Of a stretch of 64,000 nt of DNA, positions 32,869 through 41,613 are shown piece after piece; positions within the stretch are counted from its first letter, which is position 1; every line of letters starts with the position of its first letter. The position numbers and the translations under genes are program-made. Origin of the DNA: Nocardioides abyssi (GTDB lineage: Bacteria > Actinomycetota > Actinomycetes > Propionibacteriales > Nocardioidaceae). Location of the stretch: NCBI RefSeq assembly GCF_030412915.1, contig NZ_JAUHJR010000012.1, positions 1 to 64,000 of the forward strand, given 5' to 3'. The notes beneath the pieces were generated by a model, which worked only from the letters and a program-made list of their open reading frames with translations, searched no databases and had not been told where the DNA came from.

Positions 32869-34746
32869 GTGCGTCGCAGGTCGAGGGCTCGGCAGGACGA
32901 TCGACGGTTCCCGCGGCTGCGGCGCTGGTCCAAGCGGATCGGCATCGGTCTCCTCGTGCTGGTGGTCGTGCTCGGCTGCGTCTACTGGGCGCTCCCGAAG
33001 GGTCCGCGCGACCCGATGGACTTCGACAGCCCCAAGGGCGAGACCCGGCCGATGGCGACGGGGTCGGAGTACGCCGTCGTGGCCGGCACGCCGTGGGCGG
33101 CCGAGGCGATGCGCGACACCCTCGAGGCCGGCGGCAACGCTGCCGACGCCGCGATCGCCGGCCTGCTGGCGCTGAACGTCACCTTCGGCGAGGCGGCCAG
33201 CTTCCCGGGCGTCGCGCCGCTGCTCTTCCGCGACGGGACGTCGGGGGAGGTGCAGAGCTACACCGGCGCCGGCACCGCACCGGCGGCTGCGACGCTGGAG
33301 AAGTTCCGTGACCGGGACTGGGACGAGGTCCCCGAGATGGACGTGTGGGCTCAGCTGCTGCCGGCCTCGCCCGACGTGCTGGTCGCGCTGCTGCGCGAGC
33401 ACGGCACGATGAGCTTCGCCGAGCTGGCCGCGCCCGCGATCGAGCTGGCGCGCACCGGCTTCCCGATCCACGAGGTGATGGCGCACAACCTCGACTTCAA
33501 CCTCGTCGAGCGGATCGGGTTCCAGTTCCTGCTGCCGTACAACGCCGAGGTCTACACCAAGGGCGAGTGGTGGCGGCCGATCCACGTCGGTGACCGGTTC
33601 CAGCGCCCCGACCTCGCCGACACCCTCGAGGCGCTGGGCCGGGCCGAGACCGCGGCGGTCGAGGCCGGCGGGGACCGCGACGCCGGCCTGCAGGCGGTGC
33701 GCGACCACTTCTACACCGGCCCGCTCGCCGAGGCGATCCTCGAGATGCAGGACGACGAGGGCGGCCTCTTCACCGCCGAGGACCTCGCCGGCTACGCGGG
33801 GGAGTGGGAGGAGCCGATCGAGACCGACTTCCTCGGCCACACGATCCGCACCAACCGCACGTGGAACCAGGGGATCGTCGTCCCGATGGTGCTCGAGATC
33901 CTCGAGGGCATCGACCTGGAGGCCATGGGGTGGGGCTCGGAGGAGTACGTCCACACCGTCCTCCAGGCCATCGACCTCGCGATGGCCGACCGCGAGGCCC
34001 ACGTGGGCGACCCGGCGTACGTCGACGTCCCGGTCGCCGAGCTGCTCTCGCCCGAGCACGCCGCCGAGCGCCGCGGCGAGATGGGCGAGACGTCGTACGA
34101 CGGCATGCCCGACGCCGGCGACGTCGCCACCGCGTCCCGGCCGCACGACCCGGACCCGCTCATCGGCAAGGACACCACCCACCTGGCGGTCGTCGACCGC
34201 GACGGCGACTCGGTGACGCTGACGCCCAGCGACTTCCCGCTGACGCCGATGGTGCCGGGGACCGGGATGAACCTCGGCAACCGGATGACCCAGTTCAGCC
34301 TCGACCCCGAGAGCCCCAACCGGCTCGAGCCCGGCAAGCGTCCGCGGATCACCCCGCACGCGGTGATGGTCGACGAGAAGGGCGGGGCGCAGGTCTCGCT
34401 CGGCACGCCCGGCGGCGACGTGCAGACCCAGACCAACGTCCAGGTCCTGCTCAACATCCTGGTGTGGGGGATGGACCTGCAGGAGGCCGTCGAGGCGCCG
34501 CGGTTCATGTCGCTGAACTTCCCCAGCTCCTTCGTCCCGCACGTCACCGAGCCGCACGGGATCAAGCTCGAGGCGCCGCTCTACGACGAGCTGCACGAGG
34601 CGCTCGAGGACCGCGGCTACGAGGTCGAGCGGCTCGACCGCTGGGACCACGAGCTCGGCGGCGTCGGCATCGTCCGCCGGCTGCCGGGTGGTCGCGTCCA
34701 GGCCGGTGCCGACCCGCACGAGAGCACCACGGCGTTCGTGCGCTGA
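32869..34746 (+). CDS. ggt: Gamma-glutamyltransferase (membrane-anchored)
   Basis: 625-residue Ntn-hydrolase that hydrolyses or transfers gamma-glutamyl groups, for example from glutathione-like thiols. An amino-terminal anchor (IGIGLLVLVVVLGCVYWAL) places it outside the membrane. The large-subunit part runs to about residue 440. The nucleophilic Thr that begins the small subunit is in GKDTTHLAVVDRDGDSV, and later LGTPGGDVQTQTNVQ and ITPHAVMVDEKGG match the family. The GTG at 32869 follows GGAGGG. It lies near glutaminase, so glutamyl metabolism is a common theme. It is followed by a palindrome and a convergent gene. Confidence 0.9.
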   Translation: MRRRSRARQDDRRFPRLRRWSKRIGIGLLVLVVVLGCVYWALPKGPRDPMDFDSPKGETRPMATGSEYAVVAGTPWAAEAMRDTLEAGGNAADAAIAGLLALNVTFGEAASFPGVAPLLFRDGTSGEVQSYTGAGTAPAAATLEKFRDRDWDEVPEMDVWAQLLPASPDVLVALLREHGTMSFAELAAPAIELARTGFPIHEVMAHNLDFNLVERIGFQFLLPYNAEVYTKGEWWRPIHVGDRFQRPDLADTLEALGRAETAAVEAGGDRDAGLQAVRDHFYTGPLAEAILEMQDDEGGLFTAEDLAGYAGEWEEPIETDFLGHTIRTNRTWNQGIVVPMVLEILEGIDLEAMGWGSEEYVHTVLQAIDLAMADREAHVGDPAYVDVPVAELLSPEHAAERRGEMGETSYDGMPDAGDVATASRPHDPDPLIGKDTTHLAVVDRDGDSVTLTPSDFPLTPMVPGTGMNLGNRMTQFSLDPESPNRLEPGKRPRITPHAVMVDEKGGAQVSLGTPGGDVQTQTNVQVLLNILVWGMDLQEAVEAPRFMSLNFPSSFVPHVTEPHGIKLEAPLYDELHEALEDRGYEVERLDRWDHELGGVGIVRRLPGGRVQAGADPHESTTAFVR

Positions 34747-34768
34747 GCGGTCCTCGGGGCGCAACATC

Positions 34769-34834
34769 CGTTCAATTGCGCCGCTGTGTCGGGGTGGCAG
34801 CGCTCCCGCACGTCCACATCGGCGCAATTGAACG
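34769..34834. repeat. Long inverted repeat between convergent genes
   Basis: Perfect 15-base arms, CGTTCAATTGCGCCG (34769-34783) and its complement (34820-34834), enclose 36 bases with partial internal pairing. It lies between the convergent gamma-glutamyltransferase and VOC genes. It shares the layout and the GCCGCTGTGT motif with the palindrome at 38409-38486. Confidence 0.7.
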
Positions 34835-34901
34835 ATCGTCGACCAGCCCCGGGCGCCGGGACCGGCCCCGGGCGCCGGGACCCGCCCGACCCGGCCCGGG
34901 G

Positions 34902-35303
34902 TCAGCCCATGGCCGACATGTCCATGTGCATGACCTCCCAGACGTGGCCGTCGAGGTCGCGGAAGGACCCGCCGTACATCGGGTCGTCGTCGCCGCCGGT
35001 GCGCGCGTCGGTGTCGGTGGCGCCGGCGGCCGCGGCGCTGCTGCACAGCTCGTCGACCTCCGCGCGGCTGTCGGCGGAGAGGCAGATCAGCACCTCGGTG
35101 CCGGTGCCGGCCGGGGTCGTGTCGTGGAAGGAGTGGAAGAACTCCTCCTGCAGCAGCATCACGTTGCACAGGTCGTTGAGGACGAGGCAGCAGGCCTTGC
35201 CGTCGCTGAACTGCTCGTTGAACGTGAAGCCGAGCGCCGACCAGAACGCGCGGGCGCGCTCGATGTCGGCGACGGGGAGGTTCGGGAAGACCATGCGGCT
35301 CAT
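34902..35303 (-). CDS. VOC-family (glyoxalase/bleomycin resistance-like) protein
   Basis: 133-residue protein with the paired beta-alpha-beta units of the vicinal oxygen chelate fold. It begins MSRMVFPNLPVADIERARAF and ends with FRDLDGHVWEVMHMDMS, where the His/Glu pattern fits a metal site. The ATG at 35303 follows GGAG six bases upstream. The family includes PhnB-like proteins, lyases and antibiotic-binding proteins, and the substrate cannot be told. It is divergent from the acyl-CoA fusion gene and convergent with ggt. Confidence 0.85.
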   Translation of the reverse strand: MSRMVFPNLPVADIERARAFWSALGFTFNEQFSDGKACCLVLNDLCNVMLLQEEFFHSFHDTTPAGTGTEVLICLSADSRAEVDELCSSAAAAGATDTDARTGGDDDPMYGGSFRDLDGHVWEVMHMDMSAMG

Positions 35304-35313
35304 CTGTTGCTCC

Positions 35314-35351
35314 TGGCGGTAGTGGCGGTGGGTGGCGGTAGTGGCGGTGGG
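35314..35351. repeat. 19-base tandem repeat, two copies
   Basis: Two exact copies of TGGCGGTAGTGGCGGTGGG in the divergent promoter region between the VOC gene and the acyl-CoA fusion gene, 11 bases from the VOC start. They may be a slippage product or part of a binding site. Confidence 0.6.
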
Positions 35352-35462
35352 TGGCGCCGGTGGCGCCGGGTGACTGCGTGGTGGGGGAGACCACCCGAGC
35401 AGCCCGGACTCATCGCTGCGGCAGCGGCCGCGCTCCGCTACGCTCACGAACAAACAGTCACG

Positions 35463-35481
35463 CCTGACTTTTTCTGTCAGG
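35463..35481 (+). promoter_or_regulatory. Inverted repeat upstream of acyl-CoA fusion gene
   Basis: CCTGAC and GTCAGG (35463-35468 and 35476-35481) flank a T-rich 7-base centre, 20 bases upstream of the ATG at 35502. The position overlapping the leader suggests a repressor operator, for instance of a TetR-type regulator; a small hairpin is the alternative. Confidence 0.45.
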
Positions 35482-35501
35482 ACGAGCGTCTTGGAGAGTG
35501 C

Positions 35502-38327
35502 ATGAGCGAGACCGACCTGCCCACCCAGCTCGCCGGCTACCCGCGCGTGGTCCGCGCGGCCGCCGACGTCGCCGCGCCGCTCGCGCTGGCGCAGAGCCTG
35601 GTCGCCGACCTCGCGCGGTACGCCGCGTGGCTGACGATGCACTCCTCCTTCCGCGGGTCGCCGCCGGAGGTCGCGAGCGTGGGGGACACGTTCGAGGAGC
35701 AGGTCTCGCTGATGGGCATCCCGGCCGACATCGCCTGGACCGTCGTCGAGGCCGAGGACGACCTGGTCGCGCTCGACGGCACCGGCCCGATGGACCTCAC
35801 GCTGGGGCTGCGGATCTCGGTGGCGCAGGAAGCCGACACCGTCCGCGTCGCGGTCCAGGCCGGCATCGGCGGCGACCCCGTCGAGGGCCCGCTGGGCGCG
35901 ACCGTCGCCGCCAGCGTCGAGGAGGCGCTGACCGAGTCGGCCACGGCGTTCGCCGCGCTCGCGGCCGAGCTCGCCGCGGACCCGGCCGTCTCCGCGGGCG
36001 GGCGCTTCCCGCGGCGTACCGTCGTCCACGAGCGCACCGGCGCCCGCCTCGACCCTCGCACCCCCGTGCTCGTCGGCGTCGGCCAGGTCGCCCAGCGCGA
36101 GCCCGACCTCGGCGCGCCGAAGGACCCGGTCGCGCTCGCCGTCGAGGCGCTGCGGCGCGCCGGCGAGGACAGTGGCGCCGGCGCCGACCTGCTCAAGGAG
36201 GCCGACGCGGTGTACGCCGTCGCGAGCGCCTCGTGGACCTACCGCGACGCCGCCGCGCTCGTGGCCGAGGCGCTCGGCGCCGAGCCGGACGAGACCGCGA
36301 TGTCCGCGCCGTACGGCGGCGACGCCGGACAGGTGCTCATCAACACCGCCGGCCAGGCGGTCGCCGACGGCCGCGCCGACGTCGTGCTCGTCTGCGGCGC
36401 CGAGGCCGGCGCGACGCTGGCCGCCGCGCAGAAGCAGGGCCTCGACCTCGACTGGCCGACCCAGCCCGCCGACGTCGCCCCCGACCGGGTCATCGGCAGC
36501 GACCGCGAGGCCAACAACGGGCCGGAGTCCGCGGCGGGGCTGACCGTGCCGGTCTACACCTACGCGCTGATGGAGTCCGCCGTCCGCGCCAAGGCCGACG
36601 AGACGCCCGAGGAGCACCTGCGCACGATCACCGGCCTGTGGTCGCGCTTCTCCGAGGTCGCCGCCGGCAACGAGCACGCCTGGCTGCCGAAGGCGTTCAC
36701 GCCCGAGGAGCTGGCCACGCCCGACGGCGGCAACCGGATGATCAGCGAGCCCTACCCGAAGCTGCTGTGCGCCAACCTGACCGTCGACCTCGCGGCCGGC
36801 GTGGTGGTCACCAGCGTCGCGGCCGCGGACGCGCTGGGGATCCCGCAGGACAAGTGGGTCTTCCTGCACGCCGGCGCGGCGGCGTACGACGAGTGGTTCG
36901 TCTCGGAGCGCCGTGACCTCGCGGCGTCGCCGGCGATCCGCGCGGTCGGCGAGGCGGCCTTCGCCCACGCCGGGATCGGCCCCGACGACGTGCGCCACGT
37001 CGACCTCTACTCCTGCTTCCCGGCCGCGGTGCAGATCGCCGCGGGCGAGCTCGGCTTCCCGCTCGACGACGCCGACCGGCCGCTGTCGGTGACCGGCGGC
37101 CTGACCTTCGCGGGTGGCCCGGGCAACAACTACGGCACCCACGCGGTCGCCACGCTGGTCGGCCGGCTGCGCGAGGACCCGGAGTCCTACGGCCTGTCGA
37201 CCTCGCTGGGCTGGTTCGTCACCAAGCACGCGCTGGGGATCTACTCGGCCACGCCGCCGCGCACGGCGTACCGCGCGCTCTCGCCGGTGCTGCTCCCGGA
37301 GCGCTCCCGCCCCGCGCTCGACACGTGGAGCGGGCCGGGCGTGGTGGAGGCCGCGACCGCGCAGTACGACCGCGCCGGTGCGCCGGAGAACGCGATCCTC
37401 TCCGTGCTCACGCCGTCCGGCGAGCGGGTGCTGGTGCGCTCGGCACAGGCCGAGGTGCTCGAGCAGGTCGTCGGCGGCGACCCGCTGCACCTGCCGGTGG
37501 AGGTGTCGGACGCCAAGACGCTGCAGTTCACCGGCAGCGAGCGCCAGGAGCTGCCCGAGCCGCCGGTGCCGCCGGTGCTCACCGAGCGCCGCGGGCCGGT
37601 GCTGGTCATCACCATCAACCGGCCCGAGCGGCGCAACGCGATCGACCTGCGCACCGCGCAGCTGCTCGAGCGGGTCATCGACGCGTTCGAGGCCGACGAG
37701 ACCGCGCGGATCGCGGTGCTCACCGGCGCGGGCGGGACGTTCTCGGCCGGGATGGACCTCAAGGCCGCGGCCGCTGGGTCCTTCGCGCTGACCGACAAGC
37801 GTGGCCCGCTCGGCATCGCCGCGCTGCCCATCAGCAAGCCGGTCATCGCCGCCGTGGAGGGCCACGCGCTCGCCGGTGGCTGCGAGCTCGCGCTCGTCGC
37901 CGACCTGATCGTCGCCTCGACCGACTCCCAGTTCGGCATCCCCGAGCCCAAGCGCGGCCTCGTCGCGGCCGCCGGTGGCGTGCTGCGGCTGACCGAGCGG
38001 CTCCCGCGCAACGTCGCGATGGAGCTCGCGCTCACCGGCAACCCGATGCCCGCGACTCGGATGGCCGAGCTCGGACTGGTCAACCGCCTCGCCGAGCCCG
38101 GCACGGTGCTCGACGCCGCGCTGGCGCTGGCCGACGAGATCGTCGCCAACGCCCCGCTGTCGATCTCGGCCAGCCGCCGGATCGTGCTCGAGTCGCCGTC
38201 GTGGTCGGCCGACGAGGCGTTCGCCCGGCAGAGCGACCTCGCCGGCGTGGCCGTCATGTCCGAGGACGCTGCCGAGGGGATCGCCGCCTTCGCCGAGCAC
38301 CGCGACCCGGTCTGGAAGGGCCGCTGA
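35502..38327 (+). CDS. Three-domain fusion: SRPBCC, thiolase-like acyltransferase, enoyl-CoA hydratase
   Basis: 941-residue protein in one unbroken frame. Residues 10-160 look like an SRPBCC/polyketide-cyclase-type lipid-binding domain (PRVVRAAADVAAPLALAQSL, YAAWLTMHSSF). Residues 187-675 are a thiolase-like acetyl-CoA acetyltransferase (TPVLVGVGQVAQREPDLG, VDLYSCFPAAVQIAAGELGF, GGPGNNYGTHAVATLVGRL); the usual amino-terminal catalytic Cys is not obvious, as in the PRK08257-type subfamily. Residues 692-941 are a complete crotonase with both catalytic Glu positions (LAGGCELALVAD and FGIPEPKRGL). The ATG at 35502 follows GGAG. Fusion implies channelling of an acyl-CoA intermediate between hydration and C-C cleavage or formation. 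The gene is single, with a possible operator just upstream. Confidence 0.87.
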   Translation: MSETDLPTQLAGYPRVVRAAADVAAPLALAQSLVADLARYAAWLTMHSSFRGSPPEVASVGDTFEEQVSLMGIPADIAWTVVEAEDDLVALDGTGPMDLTLGLRISVAQEADTVRVAVQAGIGGDPVEGPLGATVAASVEEALTESATAFAALAAELAADPAVSAGGRFPRRTVVHERTGARLDPRTPVLVGVGQVAQREPDLGAPKDPVALAVEALRRAGEDSGAGADLLKEADAVYAVASASWTYRDAAALVAEALGAEPDETAMSAPYGGDAGQVLINTAGQAVADGRADVVLVCGAEAGATLAAAQKQGLDLDWPTQPADVAPDRVIGSDREANNGPESAAGLTVPVYTYALMESAVRAKADETPEEHLRTITGLWSRFSEVAAGNEHAWLPKAFTPEELATPDGGNRMISEPYPKLLCANLTVDLAAGVVVTSVAAADALGIPQDKWVFLHAGAAAYDEWFVSERRDLAASPAIRAVGEAAFAHAGIGPDDVRHVDLYSCFPAAVQIAAGELGFPLDDADRPLSVTGGLTFAGGPGNNYGTHAVATLVGRLREDPESYGLSTSLGWFVTKHALGIYSATPPRTAYRALSPVLLPERSRPALDTWSGPGVVEAATAQYDRAGAPENAILSVLTPSGERVLVRSAQAEVLEQVVGGDPLHLPVEVSDAKTLQFTGSERQELPEPPVPPVLTERRGPVLVITINRPERRNAIDLRTAQLLERVIDAFEADETARIAVLTGAGGTFSAGMDLKAAAAGSFALTDKRGPLGIAALPISKPVIAAVEGHALAGGCELALVADLIVASTDSQFGIPEPKRGLVAAAGGVLRLTERLPRNVAMELALTGNPMPATRMAELGLVNRLAEPGTVLDAALALADEIVANAPLSISASRRIVLESPSWSADEAFARQSDLAGVAVMSEDAAEGIAAFAEHRDPVWKGR

Positions 38328-38408
38328 CCCCACGTCGTCCGACCCCTCCATCCGAACGCCACCCGCTTGCTGACTGCTAGCGGGCGGGTGGGTGGCGAGC
38401 CGGCGGCC

Positions 38409-38486
38409 GGCTTGTAACGGGTCGTTCGCCGCTGTGTAGGCACGCTGCAGCGTGCCTACACAGTCGGGAACAGCCCGTTACAAGCC
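38409..38486. repeat. 78-base nested palindrome between convergent genes
   Basis: Outer arms GGCTTGTAACGGG (38409-38421) and its complement (38474-38486), a GTTC/GAAC pair inside, and at the centre a perfect 32-base palindrome (38432-38463, CTGTGTAGGCACGCTG and complement). It can form a cruciform or a long hairpin in both transcripts. It lies between the convergent fusion gene and FUSC gene; a second hairpin with GC-rich arms precedes it near 38358-38397. Bidirectional termination or a mobile palindromic element are both possible. Confidence 0.75.
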
Positions 38487-38530
38487 CGCTCGGCTGCCCG
38501 GACGGTGCTGGCACAGGCAGCACCGGCCGG

Positions 38531-39610
38531 TCAGGACCACGCCTCGACGGCCCGCTGGAGGTTGACCCAGACGGCGGCGGCGGGCAGGTGCTTGTCGTCG
38601 GTGGAGGCGAGGTGCGAGACGAGCAGGCCGAGCTCCTCGACGGACCGCTCGGCGTCGGCGGTCGGCACGGCGGCGGCGTCCTCCTGCCCCTCGTCGTGCA
38701 CCGGGTCCTCCGCGGCGCTGCGCAGCATGGTCGCCACGGCCCGCATCGCCCGCGCGATCGTGTCGCGCAGCTCCTCGGCGGAGCGCTCGTCGGCGTGCAC
38801 CGAGGAGCGCTGGTCCGAGACGAGGGCTGACACCTCGTCGACGCAGCCGGCGAGCCGCTCGAGCGCACGCGCCTGCGCGTAGCGGCGGTCGACGGTCTCC
38901 GACCAGCGCCCGGCACGCCAGTTGCCGCGGCGGGCGTCGTTGGCCTCGGCCAGCAGCGCCCGCAGCTCGGTGACGTGCGGCTCGGTCCGCTGCCGCTGCT
39001 GCTCCCAGAACGACGGGTCGAGCACGTCGTCGTCCAGCAGCCCGTCGGCGAGCGTGTCCAGCTCGTCGGCGAGCCGGTGCCGCAGCCGGGCCTGGGCCCG
39101 GGCGACCGGCTCGAGCGGCAGCTGCGGCACCAGCGCGTTGACCACCGTGGCGACGATCGCGCCGAAGGCGGTGAGGCCGACGTACGCCGCGACGTACGCC
39201 TCGGGGTCGTGCCCGCCGATGACCAGCACGAACAGTGCCGCGACAAGCACCCAGCCGCCCATCGCACCCAGCTGCTTCAGCCCCGCGAGGAGGGTGGCGA
39301 CGGCGATGGTCAGCGCCAGGGCGAGCCACCCGGGCACGTCCAGCAGGCCCATGGTGGTCGCCACGACGGCACCGATCGTGATCGCCACGACGGCCTGGGC
39401 AGACGTGCGGGCCGAGCCGATCACCGTGGTCGACATCGCGGCCGCGGCGCCCATCGGCGCGTAGTAGGGGTAGTCGCTGAGCGGCCCGGACAGCGGCTGC
39501 ACCAGCAGCCATGCGAGGCCGGCGGCGGTGGCGGTCTTGAGCGCGAGCAGCCACCGCGGGTGGGCCCACGAGGCCGTCCGCGCGCGCCGCCAGAGGTCGA
39601 GTGTCGCCAT
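38531..39610 (-). CDS. FUSC-type aromatic acid exporter-like membrane protein
   Basis: 359-residue protein. The amino-terminal half has about six transmembrane helices (LLALKTATAAGLAWLLVQPL, YAPMGAAAAMSTTV, LALALTIAVATLLAGL, WVLVAALFVLVIGG, YVGLTAFGAIVATVVNALV). The carboxy-terminal half is a soluble helical domain (ARAQARLRHRLADELDTLAD onward). This arrangement matches the fusaric acid resistance/aromatic acid exporter (FUSC, YhfK-like) family. The start at 39610 (MATLDLWRRAR) is used; an upstream ATG at 39646 is possible. It is divergent from a small gene at 39694. Confidence 0.82.
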   Translation of the reverse strand: MATLDLWRRARTASWAHPRWLLALKTATAAGLAWLLVQPLSGPLSDYPYYAPMGAAAAMSTTVIGSARTSAQAVVAITIGAVVATTMGLLDVPGWLALALTIAVATLLAGLKQLGAMGGWVLVAALFVLVIGGHDPEAYVAAYVGLTAFGAIVATVVNALVPQLPLEPVARAQARLRHRLADELDTLADGLLDDDVLDPSFWEQQRQRTEPHVTELRALLAEANDARRGNWRAGRWSETVDRRYAQARALERLAGCVDEVSALVSDQRSSVHADERSAEELRDTIARAMRAVATMLRSAAEDPVHDEGQEDAAAVPTADAERSVEELGLLVSHLASTDDKHLPAAAVWVNLQRAVEAWS

Positions 39611-39693
39611 ACCCCGACGGGTACCCGCCCCGGCCACCGCGGTCACCCACTGGGGTGAGCATGGTCACACGGCCCGCGCGGCACCGTGGTCCC

Positions 39694-39984
39694 ATGACCT
39701 CGGGGACAGACACCGGCGTGGTGCGGCTGCGCACCATCGACCGCGGGGACCGGCGCGACCGGCCCGCCTTCTGGTACGACGAGGCCGGTGCGCCGCGCGG
39801 TGACGTCGAGGCGGTCGCGGAGGTGCTCGCCGACCAGGGCTACGACCTCGACGCGATCACCGGCTGGTTCATCGAGCCCAACGCCGGCCTGCCCGGCCGG
39901 GCCGCCCCGGTCGACCTGCTGCCCGCCCACATCGGGCGCGTGCTCGCCCTCGCCGGCTCCGACCGGCCCTGCGGCCGCCCCTGA
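39694..39984 (+). CDS. Small protein, possible Xre/MbcA/ParS-type (DUF2384-like) domain
   Basis: 96-residue protein (MTSGTDTGVVRLRTIDRGD). The carboxy-terminal part, WFIEPNAGLPGRAAPVDLL followed by GRVLALAG, resembles the substrate-like end of MbcA/ParS/Xre antitoxins (pattern WL-x-PN-x-L-x-G-x-PxDLL). No RES-domain toxin gene lies beside it, so it may be an orphan or serve another role. The start has no clear ribosome site. Its stop codon lies inside the first unit of a 13-base tandem repeat. Confidence 0.6.
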   Translation: MTSGTDTGVVRLRTIDRGDRRDRPAFWYDEAGAPRGDVEAVAEVLADQGYDLDAITGWFIEPNAGLPGRAAPVDLLPAHIGRVLALAGSDRPCGRP

Positions 39985-40017
39985 CGCTCGGCCCTGACGC
40001 TCGGCCCTGACGCTCGG
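39979..40017. repeat. 13-base tandem repeat, three copies
   Basis: Three exact copies of CCCTGACGCTCGG. The first contains the stop codon of the small gene ending at 39984, so the array probably arose by duplication of that gene's 3' end. Confidence 0.8.
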
Positions 40018-40029
40018 GCCGCCCGAGCT

Positions 40030-40151
40030 GGCGACTCGGCCTGCCGGAGGTGGCGACTCGGCCTGCCGGAGGTGGCGACTCGGCCTGCCGGAGGTGGCGA
40101 CTCGGCCTGCCGGAGGTGGCGACTCGGCCTGCCGGAGGTGGCGACTCGGCG
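40030..40151. repeat. 22-base tandem repeat, five full copies plus a partial
   Basis: Five exact, adjacent copies of a 22-base unit beginning GGCGACTCGGCCTGCC (40030-40139) and a partial sixth copy. There are no spacers, so it is not a CRISPR array. It lies just upstream of the CoA-transferase gene and ends about 25 bases before that start, where it could affect transcription or mRNA structure. Such an array is prone to length change. Confidence 0.85.
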
Positions 40152-40175
40152 TGGTGGGCGTGCTTGGATCGGTGG

Positions 40176-40961
40176 ATGGACAAGGTGATGGCGTCGGCCG
40201 CCGAGGCGGTGGCCGACATCGGGAGCGGGTCGACGGTGGCGGTCGGCGGGTTCGGGCTCTGCGGGATCCCGTCGGTGTTGATCGAGGCGCTGCTCGCGGC
40301 CGAGGTCGACGAGCTCGAGGCGGTGTCGAACAACGCGGGCGTCGACGACTGGGGCCTGGGCCGGCTGCTCGCGGCGGGCCGGCTGCGGCGGATGGTGGCG
40401 TCGTACGTCGGGGAGAACCGTGAGTTCGCCCGGCAGTACCTCGCCGGTGAGCTCGAGGTCGAGCTGACCCCGCAGGGCACGCTGGCGGAGCGGATGCGCG
40501 CGGGCGGGAGCGGGATCCCGGCGTTCTACACCGCGACCGGGGTCGGCACGCAGGTCGTCGAGGGCGGGCTGCCGTGGCGCTACGACGCCGACGGCAACGT
40601 CGTGAAGGCCTCGCCGCCGAAGCAGACGCAGGTCTTCGAGACCGCCGAGGGGTCCAAGGAGTTCGTGCTCGAGCACGCGATCGTCGCCGACTTCGGGCTG
40701 GTGCGGGCCTGGCGCGGTGACCGGCACGGGAACCTCGTCTACAAGGACGCCGCGCGGAACTTCAACCCGCTCGCCGCGATGTGCGGCCGCATCACGATCG
40801 CGGAGGTCGAGGAGCTGGTGGAGCCCGGCGAGATCGACCCCAACCACGTGCACACGCCGGGGGTGTTCGTGCAGCGCGTGGTCGCGCTGACCCCCGAGCA
40901 GGCCGCGGACAAGCGGATCGAGAAGCTGACGGTCCGCCCGAGCCAGGAGGTGTCGTCATGA
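40176..40961 (+). CDS. scoA: 3-oxoacid CoA-transferase subunit A (SCOT type)
   Basis: 261-residue alpha subunit of succinyl-CoA:3-ketoacid CoA-transferase type, which activates acetoacetate or a related 3-oxoacid. The typical opening is [20 protein letters not shown], and [16 protein letters not shown] ([11 protein letters not shown]), [15 protein letters not shown] and [20 protein letters not shown] are family motifs. The ATG at 40176 gives the usual length. Its stop overlaps the subunit B start by four bases (ATGA). Tandem repeats end about 25 bases upstream. Confidence 0.9.
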   Translation: MDKVMASAAEAVADIGSGSTVAVGGFGLCGIPSVLIEALLAAEVDELEAVSNNAGVDDWGLGRLLAAGRLRRMVASYVGENREFARQYLAGELEVELTPQGTLAERMRAGGSGIPAFYTATGVGTQVVEGGLPWRYDADGNVVKASPPKQTQVFETAEGSKEFVLEHAIVADFGLVRAWRGDRHGNLVYKDAARNFNPLAAMCGRITIAEVEELVEPGEIDPNHVHTPGVFVQRVVALTPEQAADKRIEKLTVRPSQEVSS

Positions 40962-41596
40962 GCTGGAGCCGTGAGGAGATGGCCGCGCGGGCGGCCAGCG
41001 AGCTGACCGACGGGTCCTACGTCAACCTCGGGATCGGCCTGCCGACGCTGGTGCCCAACTACGTGGCCGACGACGTCGAGCTGGTGCTGCAGTCCGAGAA
41101 CGGCATCCTCGGCGTCGGCGCCTACCCGGTCGAGGGGGAGGAGAGCCCGGATCTGGTCAACGCCGGCAAGGAGACCGTCACGGTCCGCCGCGGGGCGAGC
41201 TTCTTCGACTCCGCGACCAGCTTCGGGATGATCCGCGGCGGCAAGGTCGACGCCGCGATCCTCGGTGCGATGCAGGTCAGCGCGACCGGCGACATCGCCA
41301 ACTGGATGATCCCCGGGAAGATGGTCAAGGGCATGGGCGGGGCGATGGACCTCGTCCACGGCGCGAAGAAGGTCGTCGTGCTGATGGAGCACGTCGCTCG
41401 CGACGGGTCCTACAAGATCGTCGAGGAGTGCTCGCTGCCCTACACCGGTCGCGGGGTGGTCCAGCGGATCATCACCGACCTCGCCGTCATCGACGTCATC
41501 CCGGCCGCCGAGGGCGGCGGCCTGCGGCTGGTCGAGCTCGCGCCCGGCGTCACCGAGGACGAGGTTCGCCAGAAGACCGAGCCGACGCTGCGCTGA
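40958..41596 (+). CDS. scoB: 3-oxoacid CoA-transferase subunit B (SCOT type)
   Basis: 212-residue beta subunit. The catalytic Glu that forms the covalent CoA thioester is in [29 protein letters not shown] at the start and [19 protein letters not shown] are diagnostic of the family. Overlap of four bases with subunit A ensures equal translation. The next gene, an alpha/beta hydrolase, begins 17 bases after the stop and may belong to the same transcript. Confidence 0.92.
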   Translation: MSWSREEMAARAASELTDGSYVNLGIGLPTLVPNYVADDVELVLQSENGILGVGAYPVEGEESPDLVNAGKETVTVRRGASFFDSATSFGMIRGGKVDAAILGAMQVSATGDIANWMIPGKMVKGMGGAMDLVHGAKKVVVLMEHVARDGSYKIVEECSLPYTGRGVVQRIITDLAVIDVIPAAEGGGLRLVELAPGVTEDEVRQKTEPTLR

Positions 41597-41613
41597 GGCG
41601 GCAGGATCGGCCC

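Noticed and set aside
34902..38351. Single minus-strand protein of 1149 residues
   Set aside because: It lies antisense to the acyl-CoA fusion gene with low-complexity, Arg/Val/Gly-rich translation; only the last 133 residues (VOC protein) have a ribosome site and family motifs.
40030..40151. Regularly repeated 22-base units considered as a CRISPR array
   Set aside because: The units are directly adjacent with no spacers, and no cas genes are near; it is a simple tandem repeat.
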